From the NCBI GenBank assembly GCA_019636095.1, contig JAHBYF010000004.1:288501-352500 (forward strand): a stretch of DNA of 64,000 bases, given 5' to 3'. Below the pieces are notes generated by a model. The model did no database searches. It saw only the letters and a list, made by a program, of their open reading frames with translations, and was not told where the DNA came from. Below, in pieces: positions 51,725 through 60,870 of this stretch (positions are counted from its first letter, which is position 1; every line of letters begins with the position of its first letter). Source of the DNA: Hyphomonadaceae bacterium (lineage in GTDB: Bacteria > Pseudomonadota > Alphaproteobacteria > Caulobacterales > Aquidulcibacteraceae). The translations under genes and the position numbers were made by a program.

Positions 51725-52150
51725 GGCGCGTGCTTAACGATCCTGCGCCACATGTCCGCCGCCTCGCAGGCGCGCAATACCGGGCGCTCGTACGCTCACC
51801 TGACGTGGTCTCGCGCTACGCGCTCGTCGCCCCGCGCCGCTCTGGCTACGATCCGGCCGACCTCCGTTTACCTATCGACATCACCTGTGCAGCGCTTGTT
51901 GCGCGATCGAGGCTTTGCGACTCCAGCTAAGTCGCCCCGCACGCCGCCGAAACGCCCCGCGCCGTTACGCTTCGCGTTTCGGCGCGTTCGTGCGTGCGCT
52001 TAACCTTACTCTTCGCGTTTTGCGCATTTCGGCGCGGCGCTTGCTCCGATTTGGCCCAAGCCCGACGCGGGAAATGCACTCGCCTCGTTGGCATGGCCGT
52101 TGCAGCCGCCGGGTTAACGCCCGTGCTCCGCGGGCGCGCGGGAGTTTACG
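51725..52150. other. intergenic region before the second TipN-like gene
   Basis: A 426-base stretch with short arginine-rich frames on both strands and no ribosome sites, which I regard as non-coding. It carries repeated TTTCGGCGCG/TTCGGCGCG-type words near 51975-52035 and ends in the GGGAG ribosome site of the next gene. The promoter of that gene should be here but was not identified. Confidence 0.35.
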
Positions 52151-53971
52151 ATGTACTACGGACAAGAGGACGACGAACGCGATCCGTTCGAAGTTTTCGG
52201 CGAGGCCGAGACTTCAAACGAGGATGTCGCGGACGATTTCAACGACGACTTCAATGGTGAAGAAGACTTCACCATCGCGGCCGACGAACCAGCGACGATT
52301 GAACTGAAGCGCGAAGAGAAGGTTAAGACTGGCTTCTCATGGGCTGGCTTTGCTGGCGGCGTCATGGCGCTCATTTGGATCGGCGGCGCCATTGGCGGTC
52401 CGCTTACCTATTTCGGCGTCGACGCCGTCATGGCGATGGACCCGGCGATGCAAGCTGGCCTGATCGCCCTCGCGTTCGGCCCGGCCTTGCTGTTCTGGGT
52501 TGCGGCGTCTGCGGCTGGTGAGGCGCTGAAAGCGCGCAAGCTTGCCGTCGAACTGACGCGCCTTGCCCGTGAAGCCGCCATGCCGGTCGAAGCCGGTCAA
52601 GCGCAAGCACAACGCCTCACCAACACGGTGAAGAGCGAAATCGAACAGCTCAACGATGCTGTCACGCATGCATTGGATCGCCTGGCGGAACTGGAAGCCG
52701 CTGCGCAACGCAATGCCGCGCTCTTCGGCGACGCGGTCGCCGCTTCGCGTCAGAACACACAAGAAATGGCCGACACCCTCATCCGCGAACGCGAAGCGCT
52801 CGTGGAAGTGAAAGCCGACATCAAGGACCAAACGGACGTGATCGCTAACTCGATCGGCCGCCAAGTCCGCCTGATGCGCGAAGCTTCAAAGCTGGTGAAG
52901 ACGGAAGTCACCGCCGCGGAACACGCGCTTGAAACTCACCTCAGCTCGTTCGCCTCTTCGGCCAACATGCTCGGCGAGCATACGACGCAATTCCATCGCG
53001 CCGCTGATCACGCCAACGCTGCCGCCGCTTCTCTGAACGGCTCGATGACGGAAATGCTCGGCGGCCTCGCCGAAGCGACCCGCCTCACCGAAACGGCCAA
53101 GAAGTCAACCGCCGAAGCTGTGCTCGCCGCTAACGAAACGGCCAGCGCCGTCCGTGAAACGACGCGCAGCGCCGTCAACGAAGCCAAGCGCGCCGCTCAG
53201 CTGATCCGCGCCGAAGCGCAAGCCATGCAGGAAGCCGCCAACGAAACCATGGCGCGTCTGAACGACATGGCGACCACTGCCCGCACCACCGCGAGCGAAA
53301 GCCAAGCCACCGTGGCCACGATCGAGAAGCGCCTCGGCGCCATCGCTTCGACGGCCGCTGTGAAAAAGCCCGCGCGCAAGCCTGAACCGGTTGCGTTCGA
53401 ACACGAGGAAGAAATGACGACGCTTCACGCCGCCGCCAACGCAGCTGTGTCGCGCACGTCGTCGCGTCCTCGCGTCGAAACCCGCACGCAGGCTCGCAGC
53501 GAAGTCGTGGTCGAGCGCGAACCGAAGAAGGTCTTCAAGGGCTTTGGCTCATGGGGCAACTTCATGCCGCAGCAGCGCGACGAAGCGCCTGTCGCCGCCA
53601 ACGAAAGCGCCTTCGAACTCGCCGACTTTGGCCGCAACGAGAAGGTCGTGAACACAGATGGCCGCACGCAAAAAGCCGCGATCAATCTGGTCACCAACGC
53701 CGGTGTCGATCTCGACGATGTGCTGGTCGCTGGCGATCTTGAGCGTATCGCTCGCTGCTCACGCGACGGCGCCACCGCCCGTCGCCGCGCAGTGATCGAT
53801 GCAGCGCCTGGTGCGGTCACGCGCATCGTCCGCCACATGAAGCGCAACGTTGACGCTCACGATGCGGCTGTCACGTTCCGCTCGCGTCCTGATCTCGCCA
53901 AGAGCGAAGACAAGACGGAAGGCGGCGAACTGGTCCGCGCCTACCTGCTGATCGACGCGGCTCTCGCGTAA
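52151..53971 (+). CDS. TipN-like two-TM coiled-coil protein, paralogue 2
   Basis: A 606-residue protein. The N-terminus is acidic (DDERDPFEVFGEAE, DDFNDDFNGEED), two membrane segments follow (about 70-92 and 103-120), then a long coiled coil of Ala/Glu/Thr-rich helices (about 125-400), a linker and a C-terminal domain beginning AGVDLDDVLVAGDLERIARC and ending RAYLLIDAALA. The C-terminal domain and architecture match the protein at 42429-44081. Unlike that one it has a 65-residue acidic head. GGGAG lies 7 bases before the ATG. Polar localisation, by analogy to TipN, is inference. Confidence 0.68.
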   Translation: MYYGQEDDERDPFEVFGEAETSNEDVADDFNDDFNGEEDFTIAADEPATIELKREEKVKTGFSWAGFAGGVMALIWIGGAIGGPLTYFGVDAVMAMDPAMQAGLIALAFGPALLFWVAASAAGEALKARKLAVELTRLAREAAMPVEAGQAQAQRLTNTVKSEIEQLNDAVTHALDRLAELEAAAQRNAALFGDAVAASRQNTQEMADTLIREREALVEVKADIKDQTDVIANSIGRQVRLMREASKLVKTEVTAAEHALETHLSSFASSANMLGEHTTQFHRAADHANAAAASLNGSMTEMLGGLAEATRLTETAKKSTAEAVLAANETASAVRETTRSAVNEAKRAAQLIRAEAQAMQEAANETMARLNDMATTARTTASESQATVATIEKRLGAIASTAAVKKPARKPEPVAFEHEEEMTTLHAAANAAVSRTSSRPRVETRTQARSEVVVEREPKKVFKGFGSWGNFMPQQRDEAPVAANESAFELADFGRNEKVVNTDGRTQKAAINLVTNAGVDLDDVLVAGDLERIARCSRDGATARRRAVIDAAPGAVTRIVRHMKRNVDAHDAAVTFRSRPDLAKSEDKTEGGELVRAYLLIDAALA

Positions 53972-53972
53972 A

Positions 53973-54593
53973 TCAGTGACGCTCAGTGCTGGCGGCGTTC
54001 TCTTGAGCCGTCTGCACTGCCTCTACCGCGAACTCCCCAATGCGCGCGCTGCCTTCACGGGCGGCGCGCGCAAGCGCATCAGCCGCCATCGAAGATGACC
54101 GCGCACTCACCGGCGCCGTCGTATCAACAATCCGCGACGCAACGATCTGCCGGCCTGGCGCTACGAGGCGAACATCGGCCCGGAAGTGAGCCGTCATGTC
54201 TTCCTCGCGCACTTCGAAGTCCAGCACCTCCCAGCGGATCTCATAGTCGGCGCGCGCCTCGCCGCTTCGTGTCGCGGCACGGAAGCGCCTCTGATTGACG
54301 ATCGTCTCAACCAGAATTTGCTGCAACGCATCCGCCGCGCGATTCGACCATTGCGATTGATCGACATAGGCGATGGTATCGCCTGTCCGCCAAATCAGAT
54401 CCGCCCCCAGGATCGTCCGCTCACCTGCGGGCTGCGCCACCGCGATCACCGCATCGAGCGGCGCACCTTGCAGCGGATCAAGGCTCCGCGCCTCAAGCAC
54501 GTATGTGCGCGGCGGCGGCGGCGGTTTCGGCAGCAGCGAGATGCAACCACCGAGCATCGAAGCGGCAAGCAAAAGCGAAGCGGCGCGGATCAT
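53973..54593 (-). CDS. ABC-transport auxiliary lipoprotein of the Mla-type operon
   Basis: A 206-residue lipoprotein with lipobox MLGGC at residues 13-17. The body has the pattern of the ABC-type transport auxiliary family (PqiC-like): YVLEAR, ADLIWRTGDTIAYVDQSQWS, and VDTTAPVSARS. It should reside in the outer membrane or periplasm as partner of the MCE protein. The start overlaps the stop of the MlaD-like gene by 4 bases (ATGA), so it is the last gene of a coupled operon. Confidence 0.85.
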   Translation of the reverse strand: MIRAASLLLAASMLGGCISLLPKPPPPPRTYVLEARSLDPLQGAPLDAVIAVAQPAGERTILGADLIWRTGDTIAYVDQSQWSNRAADALQQILVETIVNQRRFRAATRSGEARADYEIRWEVLDFEVREEDMTAHFRADVRLVAPGRQIVASRIVDTTAPVSARSSSMAADALARAAREGSARIGEFAVEAVQTAQENAASTERH

Positions 54594-55438
54594 GGGTCAA
54601 GCTCCACGGTCGGCCGCGGACTGCGCGGCGTAAGGACGGATGGGTTTTCTTCAAGATTGTTCGCGACGCGGCTGATCGACGACGCGGCTCGGCGAATTTC
54701 CTCCGCCGCAAGCGCCAACTCCGGCAACGTCTCGCCAGCAGCAACGCCTGCTACTTGATTCACACTGCCAATGACCTCGTCGAGATCGGCAAGGTCGGAC
54801 TGCATTTGGCGCGCAAGCGCGGCGACCTCATGCGCCGCCGCGCCAGACTGGGTGATGACGGAATCCTGCGCCGCAAGCCGTTGCGAGACGGTCTCGATAT
54901 TCTGCAAGGTCCGGGTGACACGGGCGATGTTTTCGTCTGTCAGCAGATCGCGCACCGCCGCCATCGCTTCCGACGCGCGCAACGCAACTTCCTCACCGCG
55001 CGCCACGATCACGTCGATCTGGCTGCCGCGCCCCTGAATACGCGGCGGCGGCGCGCCGAATGATGGCCTCAGCAGTTCCGCATCGACGCTGCCCGCGGAA
55101 AGCTGAATAAGAGTCACGCCCGTTAGGCCGATCGGTTCCAGCTGCGCTTCGGTATCGGTCTTCACCGGCACATCCGACGAAACGCGAATGCGTCCAATAA
55201 CTCGGTTGGTGTTATCTGGATCGATACGCAGCGATTGCACTTCGCCGACCTTGATCCCATTGAAGCGCACTTCGCCGCCTTCGGTGAGGCCGCGCACCGG
55301 ATCATCGAACACCACGTCATATTCGTTCGACCCGCGCCGCAGATCCCCCGTCGTGATCCAGGTTGCAAATAGCAAGATGAACAGCGCGCCGACGATAGTT
55401 GCTGCGCCTATGAGGACGTAGTTGGCTTTCGTTTCCAT
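54590..55438 (-). CDS. MlaD/MCE-domain protein
   Basis: A 282-residue protein. One N-terminal membrane segment (residues 8-30) anchors an MCE domain in the periplasm: YDVVFDDPVRGLTEGGEVRF followed by NGIKVGEVQSLRID (residues about 41-75) is the family signature. A helical C-terminal tail (about 150-265) resembles other alphaproteobacterial MlaD proteins. It binds the phospholipid in MlaFED-type transport. The upstream ATPase gene ends 4 bases before it. Confidence 0.9.
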   Translation of the reverse strand: METKANYVLIGAATIVGALFILLFATWITTGDLRRGSNEYDVVFDDPVRGLTEGGEVRFNGIKVGEVQSLRIDPDNTNRVIGRIRVSSDVPVKTDTEAQLEPIGLTGVTLIQLSAGSVDAELLRPSFGAPPPRIQGRGSQIDVIVARGEEVALRASEAMAAVRDLLTDENIARVTRTLQNIETVSQRLAAQDSVITQSGAAAHEVAALARQMQSDLADLDEVIGSVNQVAGVAAGETLPELALAAEEIRRAASSISRVANNLEENPSVLTPRSPRPTVELDP

Positions 55439-55442
55439 GGTT

Positions 55443-56195
55443 CTACCCTCCCGCAACGCCGGCTTGAGCAGCGCGGCCGCGCGGACCTGAGAAATATTCC
55501 TTTACCCAACCTTCAGCGTCGGCGGTAATTTCGGGGATCGTGCCGATGGCGGCGACCTTACCCTGATAGAGCACCGCCACCCGATCGCAGATCGCATGCA
55601 ACGTGTCCAAATCATGCGTGACCAAGAACACCGTGAGCCCAAGAGAGCGCGCCAGTTCTTCAGTCATGCGATCAAACTTCTCGGCGCTGATTGGATCGAG
55701 GCCGGCTGTCGGTTCGTCAAGGAACAGCAATTCCGGATCAAGCGCGATCGCGCGCGCTACCGCAGCACGTTTGCGCATACCGCCCGAAATCTGCGACGGC
55801 TTCTTGTGATGCGAGTCTGGCCCCAGCCCCGCCATCGAGAGCTTTAGGCCAGCTATCTCGGAACGCAGCTCCGGCGACAAATGCGTGTGCTCGCGCAACG
55901 GCGCTTCGACATTTTCGATAACGGTCAAGTTCGAGAATAGGGCGCCGTCCTGGAACATGACCCCAAGGCGTGGCTCAACGCCTTTCTCCTCAAAGCATGG
56001 AAAGGTGATCTCTCCTGCTGTCGGTTCATCAAGTCCAGTCACTTCCCGCAGCAGCACTGATTTGCCGGTGCCTGAGGGACCAACGACGCCCAGAATTTCA
56101 CCACGGCGCACGTCAAGGTCGAGACCCTCGTGCACGGTCTGCGGCCCAAAGCGCGTGGCGAGACCACGCACACGGATGGCGATCTCCTCGCTCAC
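55443..56195 (-). CDS. MlaF-like ABC ATPase (GTG start)
   Basis: A 250-residue ABC ATPase. Walker A GPSGTGKSV at about 35-43, Q-loop in GVMFQDGALFSNLTV, signature SQISGGMRKRAAVARA, Walker B LLFLDEPTAGLDP and H-loop in FLVTHDLD. The KRA pattern after the signature is typical of MlaF. The GTG at 56195 overlaps the stop of the permease gene by 4 bases (GTGA). It powers phospholipid transport with the MlaE-like permease. Confidence 0.9.
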   Translation of the reverse strand: MSEEIAIRVRGLATRFGPQTVHEGLDLDVRRGEILGVVGPSGTGKSVLLREVTGLDEPTAGEITFPCFEEKGVEPRLGVMFQDGALFSNLTVIENVEAPLREHTHLSPELRSEIAGLKLSMAGLGPDSHHKKPSQISGGMRKRAAVARAIALDPELLFLDEPTAGLDPISAEKFDRMTEELARSLGLTVFLVTHDLDTLHAICDRVAVLYQGKVAAIGTIPEITADAEGWVKEYFSGPRGRAAQAGVAGG

Positions 56196-57325
56196 CAGTC
56201 CATCTCCAGGAACCAGAGCGCGAAGATGGCGTCCATCAGGATGACCATGAAAATCCCTTGCACCACCGAGGTGGTGACACGGGCGCCGAGCGAGCCGACG
56301 TCGCCGCCGACAGAGAGCCCTTGCTTGCAACTGATCACCGCGAGCACAAGCGCAAAGGCCGGCGCTTTCACAAAGCCGACCCAGAAATGCTGCGCCGGCA
56401 CCACTTCCTGGAAGCGACCGAAAAACATCGCAGGGCTAATATCCAGCGCGCCCCAACACACGAGCAGGCCCCCGAACATGCCTGCCATCATCGCTGCGAA
56501 CGTGAGAATTGGCGTCATCAGCAGCATGGCGATCACGCGCGGCACCACAAGTGCGTCCATCGGTTTGATGCCAATCACGCGCATCGCATCGATTTCTTGG
56601 CGCATCTTCATCGCACCGATTTCAGCCGTGAAGGAGGAATTGGTGCGACCAGCGAGAATCACCGCCGCGATCACGACGCCGAACTCGCGCAGCATGGATA
56701 TGGCGACGAGTTCAACGACGAATACGGTTGCGCCGAAGTCGGCGAGGATGCGTGCGCCCAGATAGGCAACCACCATGCCGATGAAGAACGAGAGCAACAT
56801 CACAATGGGTAGCGCGTTGAATCCCGCCTTCTCCATCACACTAACGATAGAGACCGGCCGAATACGGTGGGGGTTCGCGATTTGCTTGCCTATCGTGACC
56901 AGCGTTTCACCGAAGAAACCAACGGTCTCAACGATTTCATCCGCGATCGACACCATCGCGCGGCCGGTCGCGTCGGCAACGCCCTTCAAGCCCTGCAGGC
57001 GCCGCGGCGGCGACGCGGGGCCCGCATAGGATTTGCGCACCGCCTGGAGCAGCCTCATGGCGTTGGCGTGCTCGCCACGAATGGCAATGCGGCCTTTGTC
57101 GCCGGCGGCACTCTCCCGGAATGTGCGATCGATCAGATAAGCGCCAGCGACATCGAAGCGGCCGAGGCCGGAGACATCAACGACCGCGCCGGCCTTTAAC
57201 TTCTCAGAAACTTCGGCCAAGCCGCGTTCAAGACCGGAGATGGTGTCCACGGTCCAGTCGCCACGCAACGCCAGCACTGGCGCGCGCTCATCCTCACGGA
57301 AGTCAAAAGCGGCCGTCTCGGCCAA
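56192..57325 (-). CDS. MlaE-like permease with N-terminal STAS domain
   Basis: A 377-residue permease. Residues 1-95 are a STAS-type domain (VLALRGDWTVDTISGLERGL; VVDVSGLGRFDVAGAYLID), fused to the MlaE membrane part of about five segments. The latter has MLREFGVVIAAVILAGRTNSSF and EIGAMKMRQEIDAMRVIGI, the coupling-helix signature. In E. coli the STAS protein MlaB is separate; the fusion is common in alphaproteobacteria. It is the first gene of the operon. Confidence 0.92.
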   Translation of the reverse strand: MAETAAFDFREDERAPVLALRGDWTVDTISGLERGLAEVSEKLKAGAVVDVSGLGRFDVAGAYLIDRTFRESAAGDKGRIAIRGEHANAMRLLQAVRKSYAGPASPPRRLQGLKGVADATGRAMVSIADEIVETVGFFGETLVTIGKQIANPHRIRPVSIVSVMEKAGFNALPIVMLLSFFIGMVVAYLGARILADFGATVFVVELVAISMLREFGVVIAAVILAGRTNSSFTAEIGAMKMRQEIDAMRVIGIKPMDALVVPRVIAMLLMTPILTFAAMMAGMFGGLLVCWGALDISPAMFFGRFQEVVPAQHFWVGFVKAPAFALVLAVISCKQGLSVGGDVGSLGARVTTSVVQGIFMVILMDAIFALWFLEMDW

Positions 57326-57437
57326 TGCAAGTCCCCTTCAGGCCTTCTGCCCATCAACCGATAACGGCTAACAGAAAACATTAGGCAAAGATGCAGAGGG
57401 CGCTTTCGGGGCGATGGTTCCCGCGACAGGCGAATTG

Positions 57438-58640
57438 TTACTGATGTGTTGCCGCAGGACCGCGTGGCTTCGGAGGGATCAAGAGCAGCGCAAGCATGCC
57501 GCCGACGGCGGCGATTGCCGCCATCGCCCAATACCCGACGGCCCCGCCGAGATCGTAGAGTTTGCCGGAGATCAGCGTTGAGGCGCCCATCAACAGCCCG
57601 CCGGACATCACGGCATATAAAGTCTGCGCCATCGCGGCAGACTGCTCAGGCGCATCGCGATGCAGCAAGCGCATAGCGCCAACGTGAGCAGCGGCAAAGC
57701 TCATCGCGTGCATGGCTTGCAGCGGCCAAAGCACCCAACCGAGTGGCGCAAAGCCCATGGCTAACCAACGCAAAACAGCCGCGCCCGCCCCGACCAAAAT
57801 CAAACCTTCCGGTGTGCTGCGCCTTTCAACGAACGGCAAACTCCACAGGAAACCAACTTCCACCGCAACGCCGAACGCCCAGAGATAGCCGACCATGTCT
57901 GGAGGAATGCCCTGCCCGCGCCAGACAATGGTGGAGAACGAATAATAGAAGCCATGCGCGGCTTGGATGAGGCCGCAGGCAATAATCAGAATGAGGAACT
58001 GGCGGTTTCGCAACAACGCGTTGGCGCCCCCGCTCCGCGACGTTGTCGTGCGTAGCGGCGACGGGTCGCGATGCAAACCGAACCAGCTGGTACATGTCGT
58101 GAGTGTGAGACCGCACAGGACCCACACCACGATTGCTGAAACGTCGAACCGCGCGACAACAAGTCCGCCAAGCACGTTGGCCGCGATGAACGCGAGAGAC
58201 CCAATGCCCCGCGCAACGCCGTAACTCATGCGACCCCGTACGGTCGCGCGCAGAGTCGCTGCTTCAATCAATGGCGTTATCGCTTGCGAAAGCGAGAGCG
58301 CGACAAAGCCGAACGCAAGAAGTTGCGCGAACCCCTGCGCAATGAAGAAGAAGGCCGCGTACGCCAGAACGGCGGCTAGCGCGATGTACTTGAGCGGCGC
58401 CGCGCGGTCGTTGGCGCGGTCCGCCTGATAAGCAATTAAGGGCCCAGTGATCAGCCGCGCAAATTGCGCGAGCGAGATAATAATGCCGATTTCCGTGCCC
58501 GTCAGATGACGCTCGACCTCAAGCCATCTCGGCAAGAAGACAAGAATAACGCCAGTCGTCCCAAACAGCGCCGACATCACCATGGTCACGCGCGCCGCGG
58601 GCGTGGAAAAGATCGAATGCGGGGGCGATTCAGCGCTCAA
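57438..58640 (-). CDS. MFS transporter (3-phenylpropionate-type family)
   Basis: A membrane protein of about 400 residues with twelve hydrophobic segments. The early GVILVFLPRWLEVERHLTGT and the MSYGVARGIGSLAFIAANVL segment fit the MFS_1-like/HcaT group. The substrate is unknown. The start is uncertain: I use a TTG at 58640 after an AGG; an ATG at 58745 would add 35 basic residues before the first segment and overlap the divergent peptidase gene. Confidence 0.8.
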   Translation of the reverse strand: MSAESPPHSIFSTPAARVTMVMSALFGTTGVILVFLPRWLEVERHLTGTEIGIIISLAQFARLITGPLIAYQADRANDRAAPLKYIALAAVLAYAAFFFIAQGFAQLLAFGFVALSLSQAITPLIEAATLRATVRGRMSYGVARGIGSLAFIAANVLGGLVVARFDVSAIVVWVLCGLTLTTCTSWFGLHRDPSPLRTTTSRSGGANALLRNRQFLILIIACGLIQAAHGFYYSFSTIVWRGQGIPPDMVGYLWAFGVAVEVGFLWSLPFVERRSTPEGLILVGAGAAVLRWLAMGFAPLGWVLWPLQAMHAMSFAAAHVGAMRLLHRDAPEQSAAMAQTLYAVMSGGLLMGASTLISGKLYDLGGAVGYWAMAAIAAVGGMLALLLIPPKPRGPAATHQ

Positions 58641-58743
58641 GCGCAATCGCCTAGCACTGGATTTGCGTGGCCGCGATACGGCAGATTTGGAATGTCGCAG
58701 CGCCAGCCTTGCACGGCGCGCGCAGCGCTCGTAACCAAGCGTC

Positions 58744-59724
58744 ATGTACGGACAAACGCCCCCGCCCCGCCGCGACCTCTATCCCGCAATCGAATCCTAC
58801 TCGGGTGAGATGCTGAAGGTTTCGGACGTACACACGATTTACGTGGAGCAATCGGGCAATCCGAGCGGACGTCCGGCGGTGGCGCTGCATGGGGGCCCCG
58901 GCGGCGGACTTTCACCTGAGATGCGGCGGTTCTTCGATCCCAAGCGCTTTCGTGTGTTGGCTATGGATCAGCGCGGCTGCGGACGTTCGACGCCGCATGC
59001 GGAATTACGTGAAAACACAACCTGGGACTTGGTCGCCGACATCGAACGGGTGCGCGAGAAGTTCGGCATCGACAAATGGGTGGTCTTCGGCGGCTCCTGG
59101 GGATCGACCTTGGCGCTGGCCTATGCCGCCAAGCACCCAGAGCGTGTGGCTGGCCTGGTGCTGCGCGGGATCTTCTTGTTGCGGAAGAGCGAGATCGACT
59201 GGTTCTACCAGGACGGCGCGAGCCACGTTTATCCCGACGCGTTCGAGCGCTACGCGAACGCCATCCCACCGAACGAACGCGGCGATTTCCTCTCCGCCTA
59301 TCATCGGCGCCTAACGTCCAACGACTGGGCCGAACGTGTGCGCGCTGCGCGGGCTTGGGCGCGCTGGGAGGGTGAGACGATCTCGATCGCTGGCCCTAGC
59401 GCGCTGCCATCGCGGTTCAATGAGGACCGCTTCGTTGAGGCGTTCGCGCGGATCGAGAACCACTACTTCATGAATGGCGGCTTTTTTGAAACTGACGGCT
59501 GGCTACTGGAGCAGGCGCCGAGATTGCGCGGCATCCCCTGCCGCATCGCGCAAGGCCGCTACGATATGTGCACGCCGATGAAGAGCGCCTGGGACTTGAA
59601 GCAGCGTTGGCCGGAGGCAGAACTGGAAGTGATCCACGACGCAGGTCACAGCTCGCTTGAGCCGGGGATAGTCGATGCATTGGTGCGGGCCACCGATTGG
59701 ATGGCCGACCGCGCCAACTGGTAG
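58744..59724 (+). CDS. pip: proline iminopeptidase
   Basis: A 326-residue alpha/beta-hydrolase of peptidase family S33. It removes N-terminal proline from peptides. HGGPGGGLSPEMRRFFDP carries the HGGPG oxyanion motif, GGSWGSTLALAYA is the nucleophile elbow with Ser, and the late IHDAGHSSLEPG supplies His. MDQRGCGRSTPH is also typical. Length is normal for the family. It is convergent with rodA, whose stop lies one base away. Confidence 0.93.
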   Translation: MYGQTPPPRRDLYPAIESYSGEMLKVSDVHTIYVEQSGNPSGRPAVALHGGPGGGLSPEMRRFFDPKRFRVLAMDQRGCGRSTPHAELRENTTWDLVADIERVREKFGIDKWVVFGGSWGSTLALAYAAKHPERVAGLVLRGIFLLRKSEIDWFYQDGASHVYPDAFERYANAIPPNERGDFLSAYHRRLTSNDWAERVRAARAWARWEGETISIAGPSALPSRFNEDRFVEAFARIENHYFMNGGFFETDGWLLEQAPRLRGIPCRIAQGRYDMCTPMKSAWDLKQRWPEAELEVIHDAGHSSLEPGIVDALVRATDWMADRANW

Positions 59725-60870
59725 CTACCAGAGCCAGCCGCGGGCGCCGTGTTGGTCGCGGTGGAGATCGACCGACAACACGATCGCGTAGCCGGCCATC
59801 AAAGTCACCATCGCGGTGCCGCCGAAACTGATCATCGGCAGCGGAATGCCGACGACAGGCACGAGCCCAATCACCATCGCGGTGTTGATGAAAACGTAGC
59901 ACGCAAGCGTTGCCGCGATGCCGCCGGCAGCGAGCTTGCCGAAGAGCGAACGGGCCTTGTAGGCAACCTGCATCGTGAACGCCAACAGCGCGCCGAAGAG
60001 AAACAGCACCAACGCGCCGCCGAGCAGACCAAACTCCTCTACGATCATCGTGAAGATGAAGTCGGTGTGTTTTTCCGGCAGGAAGTCGAGCTGGCTTTGC
60101 GTGCCCTGCATCCAGCCGCGGCCGAACAAGCCGGCAGAACCGATCGCGATCTTCGATTGCAGCACGTGATAGCCGGCGCCGAGCGGGTCTTGAGTTATGC
60201 CGAGGAACACGTCGACGCGTTGGCGTTGGTATTCATGCAGCACGCCGAAATAGGCAAACACCGCCCCGCCTATGGCGACGATCGCGCCGGCGGCGATGAT
60301 GCGCCAGAGCAAGCCCCCCAAGAACATGACGCAGATGCCGGCAAAGAGGATCATCAGCGAGGTGCCAAGGTCCGGCTGGTGCATGACCAGTGCAACGGGC
60401 GCGACGATCATGAGAAACGGCGGAATGACCCAAAGCACCGTGCCAGTCTTGCGCGGATCAAGCTGGTGATAATAGCGCGCTAGCGCCAGCACGATGCCAA
60501 CCTTCATGAGTTCGGACGGCTGCAATGAGATGGGTCCGAGTTCGAGCCAACGCGTGGCGCCCATCCGTGTTGCGCCGGCCACCTCGACCCCGACCAGCAG
60601 CAGCAGCGCTATGGCGTAGAGCGGATAGGCGATCGCCAGCCAAAAGCGTGTATCGACGAACATCGCCGATAGGATCATCACCACCAGCAACACGCCGAAG
60701 CGGATGCCGTGCTTCAACGGCATATCCGTCCAAGCGCCGGACGACACCGAGAAGTGCATCAGCACGCCGATAAAGGCGAGCGCGATGAGAATGGTGATGA
60801 TGCCCCAGTTGAGCTTGGCGAAGCGATCGAACAGCGTGTTGGGGCTGGTCGCGAGAGAGAGCGTGGTCAT
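59725..60870 (-). CDS. rodA: rod-shape peptidoglycan glycosyltransferase RodA
   Basis: A 381-residue SEDS-family protein with about ten membrane segments. RodA polymerises glycan strands with PBP2 in the elongasome. Characteristic stretches are LELGPISLQPSELMKVGIVL, APVALVMHQPDLGTSLMIL and FLPEKHTDFIFTMIVEEFG, with VGIPLPMISFGGTAMVT near the end. The ATG overlaps the stop of mrdA by 4 bases (ATGA). Confidence 0.95.
   Translation of the reverse strand: MTTLSLATSPNTLFDRFAKLNWGIITILIALAFIGVLMHFSVSSGAWTDMPLKHGIRFGVLLVVMILSAMFVDTRFWLAIAYPLYAIALLLLVGVEVAGATRMGATRWLELGPISLQPSELMKVGIVLALARYYHQLDPRKTGTVLWVIPPFLMIVAPVALVMHQPDLGTSLMILFAGICVMFLGGLLWRIIAAGAIVAIGGAVFAYFGVLHEYQRQRVDVFLGITQDPLGAGYHVLQSKIAIGSAGLFGRGWMQGTQSQLDFLPEKHTDFIFTMIVEEFGLLGGALVLFLFGALLAFTMQVAYKARSLFGKLAAGGIAATLACYVFINTAMVIGLVPVVGIPLPMISFGGTAMVTLMAGYAIVLSVDLHRDQHGARGWLW

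Noticed and set aside
51752..52307. Several short frames before the second TipN-like gene
   Set aside because: Arginine-rich, no ribosome sites, and overlapping one another on both strands.
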